NCBI GenBank assembly: GCA_036262075.1
Contig: DATAJO010000006.1
Location: forward strand, 1-56,575
DNA from: JACDBZ01 sp036262075
GTDB taxonomy: Bacteria > Chloroflexota > Limnocylindria > QHBO01
DNA: 56,575 bases
Reading direction: 5' to 3'
Shown here: piece after piece, positions 30,793 through 41,396 of the stretch
How the letters are laid out: the number at the start of each line of letters is the position of its first letter
Numbering within the stretch: the stretch's first letter is position 1
Made by a program: the position numbers and the translations under genes
Notes under the pieces: model-generated
The model's database searches: none
Told to the model about the DNA's origin: nothing
The model's input: only the letters and a program-made list of their open reading frames with translations

Positions 30793-31746
30793 TTGGCTGC
30801 CACGACCATGAAGCAGCTGCTCGAAGCGGGCGTCCACTTCGGGCATCAGACCCGGCGCTGGAATCCGAAGATGCGCGAGTTCATCTTCACCGAGCGCAAC
30901 GGGATCCACATCATCGACCTGGCGCAGACCGTCCAGCGCCTCGACGCCGCCCTCGACTTCATCCGCGAGACCGTGCGGCGCGGCGACAGCATCCTGTTCG
31001 TCGGCACGAAGAAGCAGGCCCAGGAGGCGATCGCCGAGGCGGCCCAGCGCTCGGGCCAGCACTACGTGAACACGCGCTGGCTCGGCGGCATGCTCACGAA
31101 CTTCCAGACCATCAAGCGCCGCATCCAGCGCCTCGAGGCGCTCGAGGCGCGGCGTGACGCCGGTGAGTTCGAGCGGCTGACGAAGAAGGAGGCCTCGAAG
31201 CTCAACGACGAGATCGCGAAGCTCGACGCGGCCCTGGGCGGCATCCGGAAGATGCGCCGCCTGCCGGGCGCGGTCTTCATCGTCGACCCGCATCGGGAGT
31301 CGATCGCCGTGGCCGAGGCGCGCCGGCTCGAGATCCCGATCGTGGCGATGACCGACACGAACTGCGATCCCGACCTCGTCGACTGGGTCATCCCCGCCAA
31401 CGACGACGCCATCCGCTCCGTCCGGCTCATCTGCAACCTCGTGGCCGATGCGGCCTCGACCGCCCAGCAGGAGCGCCAGGCCCGCCTGGACGAGGAGTTC
31501 GAGCAGGCCGAGGCCATGCCGCCGGTCGACGAGAGCGCCCTCGGGTCGGAGGCCGACTACACCGCCGCCCTCGCCTCGGGCGAGGCGCTCGTGTTCGAGC
31601 CCGAGCCGGAGGAGGACGAGGAGGAGGAGCGCCGCGCCCGTGCGCGCCGAGCCGCCCATATCGACGAGGGTGAGCCGGAGCACGATCCGGATCGTGAGCA
31701 CGAGCGCCAGATCGACGAGCACGCCGCCCGCGAGGTCCGCCGCTAG
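30793..31746 (+). CDS. rpsB: 30S ribosomal protein S2 with a charged C-terminal tail
   Basis: The core matches S2: MKQLLEAGVHFGHQTRRW, GTKKQAQEAIAEAA, RWLGGMLTNFQTI, ADPxxE-like VDPHRESIAVAEA. From about residue 240 an acidic/arginine-rich tail (EPEPEEDEEEERRARARRAA and onward) makes it 317 residues against a usual 230-270. The TTG at 30793 gives MAATTMKQLLEAG, the normal S2 start, ten bases after GGAGGT; an in-frame ATG at 30808 is less likely. It is followed by tsf. Confidence 0.95.
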   Translation: MAATTMKQLLEAGVHFGHQTRRWNPKMREFIFTERNGIHIIDLAQTVQRLDAALDFIRETVRRGDSILFVGTKKQAQEAIAEAAQRSGQHYVNTRWLGGMLTNFQTIKRRIQRLEALEARRDAGEFERLTKKEASKLNDEIAKLDAALGGIRKMRRLPGAVFIVDPHRESIAVAEARRLEIPIVAMTDTNCDPDLVDWVIPANDDAIRSVRLICNLVADAASTAQQERQARLDEEFEQAEAMPPVDESALGSEADYTAALASGEALVFEPEPEEDEEEERRARARRAAHIDEGEPEHDPDREHERQIDEHAAREVRR

Positions 31747-31766
31747 CCGCGGACCGGAGAGGAATC

Positions 31767-32396
31767 ATGACCAACGCACAGATGATCAAGCCCGAGGACA
31801 TCAAGCGGCTCCGCGAGCAGACCGGCGCCGGCATCATGGACTGCAAGCGCGCGCTCGAGGAGTCGGGCGGCGACTACGACAAGGCCGTGCTGTGGCTCCG
31901 CGAGAAGGGGCTGTCGACCGCCGCGAAGAAGGCCGATCGCGCCGCGCGCGAGGGCATCATCGAGGCCTACATCCACCACGGGTCGCGCCTCGGCGTGCTG
32001 CTCGAGCTCAACTGCGAGACGGACTTCGTGGCGCGCACCGACGACTTCAAGCAGCTCGCCCGCGACATCGCGATGCAGATCGCCGGCATGGCGCCGCTGT
32101 ACGTGAGCCGCGAGGACGTGCCGGCCGAGGTCGTCGAGGAGCAGAAGCGCCTGTTCACGATCGACGCCGAGCGCGACGGTCGCCCGGCCGATCGGATCCC
32201 GATGATCGTCGAGGGCAAGCTGAACAAGTGGTACGAGCAGGTCTGCCTGCTCGAGCAGCCCTACCGCGACACCGACCAGAAGGTCGGCGACCTGATCACC
32301 GAGAAGGTCGCGCTCCTCGGCGAGAACATCCGCGTCGCCCGCTTCGTGCGCATGGCGGTGGGGGAGACCGGCGCGGAGACCGAGGAGGCCGCCTGA
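31767..32396 (+). CDS. tsf: Elongation factor Ts (short form)
   Basis: EF-Ts recycles EF-Tu by nucleotide exchange. The 209 residues include the N-terminal domain signature DIKRLREQTGAGIMDCKRALEE and the dimerisation region LLELNCETDFVARTDDFK. It is the short form with one core subdomain, seen in Chloroflexota, Cyanobacteria and other groups, rather than the 280-residue proteobacterial form. The ATG at 31767 has AGAGGA upstream. It lies between rpsB and pyrH in the universal order. Confidence 0.96.
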   Translation: MTNAQMIKPEDIKRLREQTGAGIMDCKRALEESGGDYDKAVLWLREKGLSTAAKKADRAAREGIIEAYIHHGSRLGVLLELNCETDFVARTDDFKQLARDIAMQIAGMAPLYVSREDVPAEVVEEQKRLFTIDAERDGRPADRIPMIVEGKLNKWYEQVCLLEQPYRDTDQKVGDLITEKVALLGENIRVARFVRMAVGETGAETEEAA

Positions 32397-32398
32397 CC

Positions 32399-33157
32399 GT
32401 GGCCGACACGGCCACGACGCCCGCGCAGCCCGCACCGACGGTGGCCCGCCGGGTGCTCCTGAAGCTCTCTGGCGAGGCCCTCATGGGCGAGCAGGAGTAC
32501 GGCATCGACCCGGCCGTCGTGCGCCAGATCGCGGCCCAGGTGGCCGAGGCGATGGCGGGCGGGATCGAGGTGGCGATCGTCGTCGGCGGCGGGAACATCT
32601 TCCGCGGCCTGGCGGCGAGCGCCAGGGGCATGGACCGCTCGACGGCGGACTACATGGGCATGCTGGCGACCGTGATGAACGGCCTCGCCATCCAGGACGC
32701 CCTCGAGCAGGCCGGCCAGCCGACGCGCGTCATGAGCGCGATCGCCATGAACGAGATCTGCGAGCCGTACATCCGGCGCCGCGCGGTGCGCCACCTCGAG
32801 AAGGGCCGCGTGGTGGTCATGGTCGCCGGCACCGGCAACCCGTATTTCACGACCGATACGGCCGCCACGCTGCGCGCCGTCGAGGTCGACGCGCAGGTCA
32901 TCCTCAAGGCCACCCGCGTCGACGGGGTGTACGATGCCGACCCCGAGAAGCATCCCGAAGCGACCCGCTACAGCCGCATCGGCTACACCGAGCTGCTGAG
33001 CAATCGGCTCCAGGCACTCGACGCCACGGCGGTGAGCCTCGCGATGGACAACGAGATGCCGATCGTCGTCTTCGACATGACGGTCCCCGGCAATATCGCC
33101 CGCGCGCTCCGGGGTGAGCCGATCGGCACACTGATCTCAGGAGACGAATCCCGATGA
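32399..33157 (+). CDS. pyrH: UMP kinase
   Basis: PyrH makes UDP from UMP. The 252 residues show VLLKLSGEALMG, VVGGGNIFRG, the TADYMGMLATVMNGLAIQ helix and VAGTGNPYFTTDTAA, all from the amino-acid-kinase family. The GTG start at 32399 is two bases after tsf. An N-terminal stretch of about 15 small residues precedes the core. It overlaps frr by four bases. Confidence 0.97.
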   Translation: MADTATTPAQPAPTVARRVLLKLSGEALMGEQEYGIDPAVVRQIAAQVAEAMAGGIEVAIVVGGGNIFRGLAASARGMDRSTADYMGMLATVMNGLAIQDALEQAGQPTRVMSAIAMNEICEPYIRRRAVRHLEKGRVVVMVAGTGNPYFTTDTAATLRAVEVDAQVILKATRVDGVYDADPEKHPEATRYSRIGYTELLSNRLQALDATAVSLAMDNEMPIVVFDMTVPGNIARALRGEPIGTLISGDESR

Positions 33158-33711
33158 CCCATGAGGCGTTGACCGCGATCGAGCCGAAGATGCAGCGCGC
33201 CGTGGAGGCCATGGAGCGCGACTTCGCCGGCATTCGCACCGGCCGCGCCTCGACGGCCCTCGTCGAGCGCATCATGGTCGACTACTACGGCGCGCAGACC
33301 CCGCTCAACCAGCTCGCCGGCATCAGCACGCCCGACGCGCACCTCATCGTCATCCAGCCGTGGGACCGATCGGTCCTGTCGGCGATCGAGAAGGCGATCA
33401 CGAAGAGCGACATCGGCCTCGTGCCGAACGTCGATGGCACCGTGGTGCGGCTCAACGTGCCGCCGCTCACCGAGGAGCGACGGCGCGAGATGGTCAAGCA
33501 GGTGCGGCGCCGGGCCGAGGAGGCGCGCGTCGAGATCCGCAACCATAGGCGCGAGGCGGCCGACCACCTCAAGCGAGCGCTTCGCGACGGCGAGCTGTCG
33601 GAGGACGAGGAGCGGCGCGAGCTCGAGAACCTCCAGAAGCTGACGGACCGATACATCGAGGCCGTCGACAGCCGGGCGGAGCGAAAGGAAGCCGAGATCC
33701 TGGAGGTTTGA
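33154..33711 (+). CDS. frr: Ribosome recycling factor
   Basis: It splits post-termination ribosomes with EF-G. The 185-residue length is exact for the family. Seen are the core FAGIRTGRAS, the HLIVIQPWD segment, VRLNVPPLTEERRREMVK and the long C-terminal helix. The ATG overlaps the pyrH stop. Confidence 0.97.
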   Translation: MTHEALTAIEPKMQRAVEAMERDFAGIRTGRASTALVERIMVDYYGAQTPLNQLAGISTPDAHLIVIQPWDRSVLSAIEKAITKSDIGLVPNVDGTVVRLNVPPLTEERRREMVKQVRRRAEEARVEIRNHRREAADHLKRALRDGELSEDEERRELENLQKLTDRYIEAVDSRAERKEAEILEV

Positions 33712-33714
33712 CGC

Positions 33715-34407
33715 GTGCCCGAGGCCGGCCGTCCGCGTCACGTCGCGATCATCGCCGACGGGAACCGACGCTGGGCTCGTGATCGCGGCCTTCCCGTGCT
33801 CGCCGGCCACGTCCAGGGCATCGAGGCCATCCGGCCGATCGTCCGCCGCGCGCGCGATGCCGGCGTCGAGACGCTGAGCGTCTACACCTTCAGCACCGAG
33901 AACTGGGCCCGACCCGGCGAGGAGGTGAGCGGCCTGTTCGGCCTCATCGACGGCGCCGTGCGGCAGTACACCGACGAGCTCGTGGCCGAGGGCGTGCGGG
34001 TCCAGGTCATCGGCCGGCTCCACGAGGCGCCGTCGGACGTCCAGCGCTCGATCCGCGCCGCCGAGGACCGGACCGCGGGCGGCACCCGGCTGACGCTGAA
34101 CATCTGCTTCAACTACTCGGGCCGCGCCGAGATCGTCGACGCGGCGCGCGCGCTGCTCGCCGCCCACGCCGACCCGAACGCGATCGACGAGCGCCACTTC
34201 GCCGAGCACCTCTACACCGCCGGCCAGCCGGACGTCGACCTCCTCATCCGGACCGGCGGCGACCAGCGCACGAGCAACTTCCTGATCTGGCAGGCCGCGT
34301 ACGCCGAGCTCGTGTTCACCCCGAAATGGTGGCCGGACTTCTGCGTCGAGGACTTCGACGCGGCCCTCGCCGAGTTCGCCCGCCGCGAGCGCCGGTTCGG
34401 GAGCTGA
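33715..34407 (+). CDS. uppS: Undecaprenyl diphosphate synthase (isoprenyl transferase)
   Basis: It makes the undecaprenyl carrier for cell-wall synthesis. The 230 residues begin with the motif HVAIIADGNRRWARDRG, where the catalytic Asp is kept. SVYTFSTENWARP, NICFNYSGRAEIV and PDVDLLIRTGGDQRTSNFL complete the fold. The GTG is three bases after frr. Confidence 0.95.
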   Translation: MPEAGRPRHVAIIADGNRRWARDRGLPVLAGHVQGIEAIRPIVRRARDAGVETLSVYTFSTENWARPGEEVSGLFGLIDGAVRQYTDELVAEGVRVQVIGRLHEAPSDVQRSIRAAEDRTAGGTRLTLNICFNYSGRAEIVDAARALLAAHADPNAIDERHFAEHLYTAGQPDVDLLIRTGGDQRTSNFLIWQAAYAELVFTPKWWPDFCVEDFDAALAEFARRERRFGS

Positions 34408-34412
34408 CGGGA

Positions 34413-35312
34413 GTGCTTCGCACGCGGGTCCTGACCGCGGCCGTGCTCGGGCCGATCGTCCTCGTCGCCGCCGTCGTCGGCGAGCCGTGGATCTCGCTCC
34501 TCATCGGCGTGGCCGCCTTCCTCGCCTTCGTCGAGCTCGTGGCCATGCTCGACGCCGGCGGCTACCAGCCGCCGCAGGTCCTCGCCATCGTGGCCGGCAT
34601 GGGGCTCACCGCCGCGGGCCTCATCGCCGCCAACGAGTCGCGCATCGGCGGGCCGCTCGCCACGGTCGTGGAGGCCCTCGACCCGCCCGGCATCATCGCC
34701 GCCACGCTGGTCGTGGTCGTGCTCCTCTTCGCGGCCGCGGGCTTCATGCGCTCGGACCCCAGGCAGGGCTTCGTGACCTGGGCCATGACGACGTTCGGCG
34801 TCACGTACGTCGGGCTGCTGCTGCCCACGATCGTGATCGTCGCCCACCTGGCGCCGGACGGCGGCACGGCCGCCTCGTCGGTCGGGATGCTCGGGATCGG
34901 CTCGGGCGCCGCCTGGGCGCTCACGCTCGTCCTGGTGGTGTGGGGCTACGACACCGGCGCGTACCTCATCGGCCGCGTCATCGGCCGCACGAAGCTCGTG
35001 ACCCATATCAGCCCCTCGAAGACGGTCGAGGGCCTGTTCGGCGGCCTCGTGGCGGCCACCCTGGCCGCGGGCATCGGCGCGGCGCTCATCGGCCTCGAGC
35101 CCTGGCACCCGCTCCTCATCGGCCCGATCGTCGGCCTCGCCGCGCAGGCCGGTGACCTCGCCGAATCGATGCTCAAGCGCGCCGCCGGCCGCAAGGAGTC
35201 CGGGTTCATCATCCCCGGGCACGGCGGGATGCTCGACCGCATCGACTCGTTCCTGTTCGCCGCGCCCGTCCTCGCCGGCTACGCCCTGCTCGTCGCCGGC
35301 CGCGTGGCGTGA
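34413..35312 (+). CDS. cdsA: Phosphatidate cytidylyltransferase
   Basis: CdsA makes CDP-diacylglycerol, the branch point of phospholipid synthesis. The 299 residues are largely hydrophobic, with about eight membrane segments. The C-terminal CdsA signature is clear: SPSKTVEGLFGG, then GDLAESMLKRAAGRKESG and PGHGGMLDRIDS. The GTG at 34413 follows the uppS stop by five bases. Confidence 0.95.
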   Translation: MLRTRVLTAAVLGPIVLVAAVVGEPWISLLIGVAAFLAFVELVAMLDAGGYQPPQVLAIVAGMGLTAAGLIAANESRIGGPLATVVEALDPPGIIAATLVVVVLLFAAAGFMRSDPRQGFVTWAMTTFGVTYVGLLLPTIVIVAHLAPDGGTAASSVGMLGIGSGAAWALTLVLVVWGYDTGAYLIGRVIGRTKLVTHISPSKTVEGLFGGLVAATLAAGIGAALIGLEPWHPLLIGPIVGLAAQAGDLAESMLKRAAGRKESGFIIPGHGGMLDRIDSFLFAAPVLAGYALLVAGRVA

Positions 35313-36445
35313 TCGGGCTCGCCGTCCTCGGCAGCACCGGGTCGATCGGGCGCCAGACCCTCGAGGTCGTCGCCGCACTGCCGGATCGGTTCCGGGTTCT
35401 CGGCCTGGCCGCCGGCCATGGGGGAGCGACGTTCGCGGAGCAGCTCGCGGCGTATCCGGAGGCGCGCGCCTGGTGCGCCGGCGAGCGACCGGACGGGCTC
35501 GCGCCGGGGCGCTGGGCCGACGGCGGGCTGGAGGAGCTCGCCACGCTCGACGGGGTCGACATGGTCGTCGTCGCCACGACCGGCATGACCGCGCTGCCCG
35601 CCGTGCTGGCCGCGCTGCGGTCCGGCCGGCGCGCGGCGCTCGCGAACAAGGAGACCCTCGTCACCGGCGGCCACCTCGTCGACGCCGTTCTGGCCGACGA
35701 GCGCATCGAGCGGCGCCTCGACCGCCTGCGGCCGATCGACAGCGAGCATTCGGCGATCTGGCAGTGCCTGCTCGGGGAACGCCTCGAGGCCGTGGAGCGT
35801 CTCGTCCTCACCGCCAGCGGCGGGCCGTTCCGCGGCCGGCCGGCGAGCGACCTCGCATCGGTGACCGCCGAGGAGGCGCTGGCACACCCCACCTGGCGGA
35901 TGGGGCCGAAGATCACGATCGACTCCGCGACGCTCGTCAACAAGGCGTTCGAGGTCATCGAGGCCAAATGGCTCTACCGCCTCCCGTACTCTAAGATCGA
36001 TGCCGTGATCCACCCCCGGAGCGTCGTGCACTCGCTCGTCGAGCTCACCGACGGCTCGTTCAAGGCCCAGCTCGGCCTCCCCGACATGCGCCTCCCGATC
36101 CAGTACGCGCTGACCCATCCGGAGCGCGTGCCGTCGCCCGCGCGCCACGTCGGGCCGGAGGAGTGGGGACCGCTCGAGTTCGCGCCGCTGGAGCGCGGCG
36201 CCTACCCGGCGTACGACGTCGTGCGCGACGCGGCGGCCGCGGGCGGGAACCGGGGAGCGGTGGTCAACGCCGCCGACGAGGTGGCCGTGGCGGCCTTCCT
36301 CGACGGCCGCATCGGCTTCACGACCATCGCGCCGACGATCGCCTCCGCGGTCGAGCGCTGGGGATCGGATGACGAGCCGGCGCTCGACGAGATCGTCGCC
36401 CTCGACGGCGAGATCCGTACCGCGCTGACCCGGGAGCTGGCGTGA
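35309..36445 (+). CDS. dxr: 1-deoxy-D-xylulose 5-phosphate reductoisomerase
   Basis: It commits to the MEP isoprenoid pathway, which feeds the uppS substrate. The 378 residues contain the NADPH site LAVLGSTGSIG, the catalytic TASGGPFRG, and the IDSATLVNKAFEVIEA region with metal-binding Glu residues. The GTG start overlaps the cdsA stop (GTGA). The uppS-cdsA-dxr-rseP order is standard. Confidence 0.97.
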   Translation: MIGLAVLGSTGSIGRQTLEVVAALPDRFRVLGLAAGHGGATFAEQLAAYPEARAWCAGERPDGLAPGRWADGGLEELATLDGVDMVVVATTGMTALPAVLAALRSGRRAALANKETLVTGGHLVDAVLADERIERRLDRLRPIDSEHSAIWQCLLGERLEAVERLVLTASGGPFRGRPASDLASVTAEEALAHPTWRMGPKITIDSATLVNKAFEVIEAKWLYRLPYSKIDAVIHPRSVVHSLVELTDGSFKAQLGLPDMRLPIQYALTHPERVPSPARHVGPEEWGPLEFAPLERGAYPAYDVVRDAAAAGGNRGAVVNAADEVAVAAFLDGRIGFTTIAPTIASAVERWGSDDEPALDEIVALDGEIRTALTRELA

Positions 36446-37575
36446 TGGACGTCATCACCACCGTCGCCGCCTTCCTCGCCATCCTCGTCGTCCTCGTCCT
36501 CGTCCACGAGATCGGCCACTTCATCGCCGCCAAGCTGGCCGGCATCACCGTCGAGGAGTTCGGGGTCGGCTTCCCGCCGCGCGCCGCATCGGTCATGTTC
36601 CGCGGCACGCGCTACAGCCTGAACTGGATCCCGCTCGGCGGCTTCGTGCGCATGCTCGGCGAGGACGGCGACGTCGAGATCCGCCGGCTGCGCGAGAACG
36701 GCCTGGCCGACGAGGAGATCGAGCGCGCCATGCAGGGCGCGTTCAACCGCAAGCCGATCTGGATCCGCATCGCCGTGCTCGTCGCCGGCGTGCTGATGAA
36801 CTTCCTGCTCGCCGTCGTCCTGTTCGCGGGGCTGGCCGCGATGCCCCAGCCGTACAGCGCCGGTCCGCTCGAGGTGCTCAGCGTCCAGGAGGACAGTCCC
36901 GCCGAGGGCGTCCTCGAGGTCGGCGACGTCATCGTGGCCGCGGACGGGCGCACGTTCGAGCGCTCGCGCGACCTGACCGCCTACATCACCGAGAAGGCCG
37001 GCGAGCCGGTGACCCTCACGATCGTGCGCGACGGCCAGGAGATGCAGGTCACCGTCACCCCGCGCGAGCTGACCCAGGAGGAGATCGAGGCCGGACGCGG
37101 GCCGATCGGCTTCGGCTGGCGCTCGCAGCGCATCGGCGAGGACCCGCCGCTCGCCACCGGGCCGGTCGACGCGCTGCGCTGGGGCGTGGTGACGACGGTC
37201 GAGGTCGCGGTGCAGATCCCCGCCGGATTGGCGCGCGCGGTCGGCGGGCTGCTCGGCCTCAGCCCGGAGGGCGCGGGCGACGCCCGCGGGCCGATCGGCA
37301 TCGCCCAGATCACGGGCGAGGTCATCGACTCCGGGATCCTGGCCGTGATGCAGTTCGTCGCGCTGCTGTCGGTCAACCTGGCCGTGCTCAACGTCCTGCC
37401 CTTCCCGCCGCTCGACGGCGGCCGGGTGGCCGTCGTCCTCCTCGAGGCGGCGCGTCGCCGGCGCCTGCCCGCCGAGCGCGAGGCGTTCATCTATCTCGCG
37501 GGGTTCGCGGTCCTCATCGCGCTCGTCATCCTGATCAGCATCCAGGACATCCAGCGCATCATCTCGGGCGGCTGA
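36445..37575 (+). CDS. rseP: RIP metalloprotease RseP/RasP (site-2 protease)
   Basis: It cuts regulatory or signal peptides within the membrane. The 376 residues have the zinc motif HEIGH at about residues 21-25, a PDZ domain (SPAEGVLEVGDVIVAADG) and the third metal ligand in NVLPFPPLDGGR, with membrane helices around them. The ATG at 36445 overlaps the dxr stop (TGATG); an in-frame GTG lies three bases upstream. It ends the rpsB-to-rseP run. Confidence 0.94.
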   Translation: MDVITTVAAFLAILVVLVLVHEIGHFIAAKLAGITVEEFGVGFPPRAASVMFRGTRYSLNWIPLGGFVRMLGEDGDVEIRRLRENGLADEEIERAMQGAFNRKPIWIRIAVLVAGVLMNFLLAVVLFAGLAAMPQPYSAGPLEVLSVQEDSPAEGVLEVGDVIVAADGRTFERSRDLTAYITEKAGEPVTLTIVRDGQEMQVTVTPRELTQEEIEAGRGPIGFGWRSQRIGEDPPLATGPVDALRWGVVTTVEVAVQIPAGLARAVGGLLGLSPEGAGDARGPIGIAQITGEVIDSGILAVMQFVALLSVNLAVLNVLPFPPLDGGRVAVVLLEAARRRRLPAEREAFIYLAGFAVLIALVILISIQDIQRIISGG

Positions 37576-37659
37576 GCGGCCGCTCGCCCGCCAACCGGGC
37601 ATGCGATTCGGCACACGGCGTGCGGAGAGGGCTCGTGACACGCACGAGGAACGCATCCG

Positions 37660-37908
37660 GTGGACACGAATCACGCTCCCGGTGGGGCGACCGCGGCAGC
37701 GCCATCGGCCGAGCTGCCGTTCAAGTGGGTCGAGGACGGCGACGCTCGCTGGCATCGGATCGCTGACGTGACCGATGGGGCCGCCATCGCGCTGTGCGGC
37801 CTGACGCTGGCCGATACCGACGCGACGCGCTGGGAGCCTCCGCCGGAACCAGCCGCGCGCTGCCGCCTCTGCCAGATCGAGGGCGAGGGGGCGCCTCCGA
37901 ACCACTGA
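37660..37908 (+). CDS. Small hypothetical protein with a CxxC motif
   Basis: The 82-residue product starts at GTG 37660 with GAGGA about nine bases upstream. It contains KWVEDGDARWHRIADV, ALCGLTL and C-terminal CRLC, so Cys47, Cys70 and Cys73 (approximate) with nearby His residues could bind zinc or an iron-sulfur centre. I do not recognise the family. It stands where rimP normally precedes nusA but does not look like RimP. Codon use matches its neighbours, so it is probably real. Confidence 0.6.
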   Translation: MDTNHAPGGATAAAPSAELPFKWVEDGDARWHRIADVTDGAAIALCGLTLADTDATRWEPPPEPAARCRLCQIEGEGAPPNH

Positions 37909-37916
37909 GGGCCCCG

Positions 37917-37942
37917 GGCACGGCCGTCCGCGCGGCCGTGCC
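37917..37942 (+). terminator. Hairpin after the small CxxC gene
   Basis: GGCACGGCCG and CGGCCGTGCC pair over ten bases around TCCGCG, nine bases after the stop. There is no T-run. It probably ends the upstream transcript before the nusA promoter. Confidence 0.6.
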
Positions 37943-37981
37943 TCCCCAGGGCCGCCGGTAGCGATGGTGGGCCCGATCGGC

Positions 37982-37987
37982 TATACT
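37982..37987 (+). promoter_or_regulatory. Promoter -10 for nusA
   Basis: TATACT at 37982-37987 would start transcription near 37994, giving a nusA leader of about 105 bases that includes a terminator. The -35 region is weak. The downstream leader is unusually AT-rich near 38020-38030 (AAATATTG). Confidence 0.55.
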
Positions 37988-38040
37988 CGGCGACGGTTCT
38001 GCCGGCCAGACGCGAACCACAAATATTGAACCTTAGCGCC

Positions 38041-38077
38041 AGACGTGGGTCGGTTCGCCATCCCACGTCTTGTTTTT
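38041..38077 (+). terminator. Intrinsic terminator inside the nusA leader (attenuator)
   Basis: AGACGTGGG (38041-38049) and CCCACGTCT (38062-38070) pair perfectly around a 12-base loop and run straight into TGTTTTT (38071-38077), the best T-tract in this GC-rich window. It lies between the nusA promoter and the nusA ATG (38100), so transcripts must read through it to make NusA. An 8-base direct repeat, GCCAGACG (38005-38012 and 38038-38045), could give the 3' arm an alternative partner. Confidence 0.85.
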
Positions 38078-38099
38078 CGCCCGCGGAGCGAGGAGCGGC

Positions 38100-39239
38100 A
38101 TGAATCGAGACTTCATCGGAGCGTTGCTCCAGCTGAACGCCGAGAAGGGTGTGCCGCAGGATGTCCTGATCCGGACGCTCGAGCAGGCAATCGAATCGGC
38201 CTACCGGCGCAACGCCGACGCGCCCGAGAACGTGGTCGTCACCGTCGACCCCGAGTCGGGCGAGATCAGCGTGGCGCGGGAGTACGAGGTCGTCGCCGGG
38301 GAGCAGGAGATCGAGGATCCCGAGCTCCAGATGACGGCGGCCAAGGCCCAGCAGATCGACCCGACGACGGGTGTCGGCGGGAAGGTCCGCGTGCCCGAGA
38401 ACGTCACCCAGGCGCAGCTCGGCCGGATCGCGGCGCAGACCGCGGGCCAGGTCTACCGCCAGCGCCTGCGCGAGGCACAGCGGGACGTGATCTTCCAGCA
38501 GTACGCCGCCCGCGAGGGCGAGATCATGACCGGCACGGTGCAGCGCACGACCGAATCGGCCGTCGTGCTCGACATGGGCAAGGACGTCGAGGCGGTCCTG
38601 GCGGTCACCGAGCAGCTGCCGAACGAGACGTACCGCATCGGCCAGCACCTCAAGGTCTACGTCATGGAGGTGCGGCGCACGACCCGCGGCCCGGTCATCG
38701 TCGCCAGCCGCACGCATCGGGGCTTCCTCCGTCGCCTGATGGAGATGGAGATCCCCGAGATCTACAACGGAACGGTCGTCATCCGCGGCATCGCCCGCGA
38801 GGCCGGCAGCCGGTCGAAGGTGGCCGTCGAGAGCCGCCAGCCGGGCGTCGACGCCAAGGGCGCGGCGGTCGGCCAGCGCGGCGCGCGGATCCAGTCGATC
38901 GTCGCCGAGCTCAACGGCGAGAAGGTCGACATCGTCCTGTGGGACGAGGACCCGGGCCGCTTCGTCGCCGAGGCGCTGAGCCCCGCGGAGGTGCTCAGCG
39001 TCCGGATCGACGAGGAGCACAAGATCGCGAACGTCATCGTGCCGGAGCGTCAGCTCAGCCTCGCCATCGGCAAGGAGGGGCAGAACGCGCGGCTCGCCGC
39101 CAAGCTGACCGGCTGGCGGATCGACATTCGCTCGGAGGCCGGCGTGGCGACCGCCGCGGCGGGGGACCAGGGCGACGATGACGAGCCGGTCGCCGAGGCC
39201 CCGGCGCCGGACACCGCCGATGCCGAAGCGACGACCTGA
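38100..39239 (+). CDS. nusA: Transcription termination/antitermination factor NusA
   Basis: NusA promotes pausing and intrinsic termination, and antitermination of rRNA. The 379 residues have the N-terminal RNAP-binding domain (MNRDFIGALLQLNAEKG), the S1 domain (GEIMTGTVQRT...), KH1 (RSKVAVES, DAKGAAVGQRGARIQSI) and KH2 (QLSLAIGKEGQNARLAAKLTGW). A short acidic tail ends it. The ATG at 38100 has GAGGAG before it; a TTG at 38070 would start in the terminator. It overlaps rnpM by 20 bases. Confidence 0.96.
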   Translation: MNRDFIGALLQLNAEKGVPQDVLIRTLEQAIESAYRRNADAPENVVVTVDPESGEISVAREYEVVAGEQEIEDPELQMTAAKAQQIDPTTGVGGKVRVPENVTQAQLGRIAAQTAGQVYRQRLREAQRDVIFQQYAAREGEIMTGTVQRTTESAVVLDMGKDVEAVLAVTEQLPNETYRIGQHLKVYVMEVRRTTRGPVIVASRTHRGFLRRLMEMEIPEIYNGTVVIRGIAREAGSRSKVAVESRQPGVDAKGAAVGQRGARIQSIVAELNGEKVDIVLWDEDPGRFVAEALSPAEVLSVRIDEEHKIANVIVPERQLSLAIGKEGQNARLAAKLTGWRIDIRSEAGVATAAAGDQGDDDEPVAEAPAPDTADAEATT

Positions 39240-39478
39240 CCACGTCCCGACCCGCACCTGCGCGGTGTGCCGCACGGCGCGGCCGAAGCGCGAGATGGAT
39301 CGCCTGGTGCGGGCCGCGGACGGAATGATCCACCGCGACCCGACCGGCCGCATGGCCGGGCGGGGAACCTATATCTGTCACGATCCCAGCTGTCGTGACC
39401 CGGAACGGGCGGCGACGGCCATCAGGCGGGCGCTCGGCGCCGAGCTCGCGCCGGGAACGCTCCTACTCGAGGTGAACG

Positions 39479-39492
<14 letters not shown>
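39220..39492 (+). CDS. rnpM: YlxR/RnpM family RNA-binding protein
   Basis: The 90-residue protein matches YlxR (RnpM), a small RNA-binding regulator (of RNase P in Gram-positives) found between nusA and infB. It has RTCAVCRTARPKREMDRLVR, GRGTYICHDPSC and a final hydrophobic stretch. The ATG at 39220 lies within the end of nusA, and the stop lies within the start of infB, so the three are tightly coupled. Confidence 0.9.
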
Positions 39493-41386
<1,894 letters not shown>

Positions 41387-41396
41387 GCGCCAGCCG

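Noticed and set aside
37909..38040. A tRNA or rimP remnant before nusA
   Set aside because: No cloverleaf or RimP-like frame could be found; the segment holds a hairpin, a -10 and the leader.
38070..38099. TTG at 38070 as the nusA start
   Set aside because: It lies in the terminator stem/T-tract, while ATG 38100 has GAGGAG and gives the usual N-terminus.
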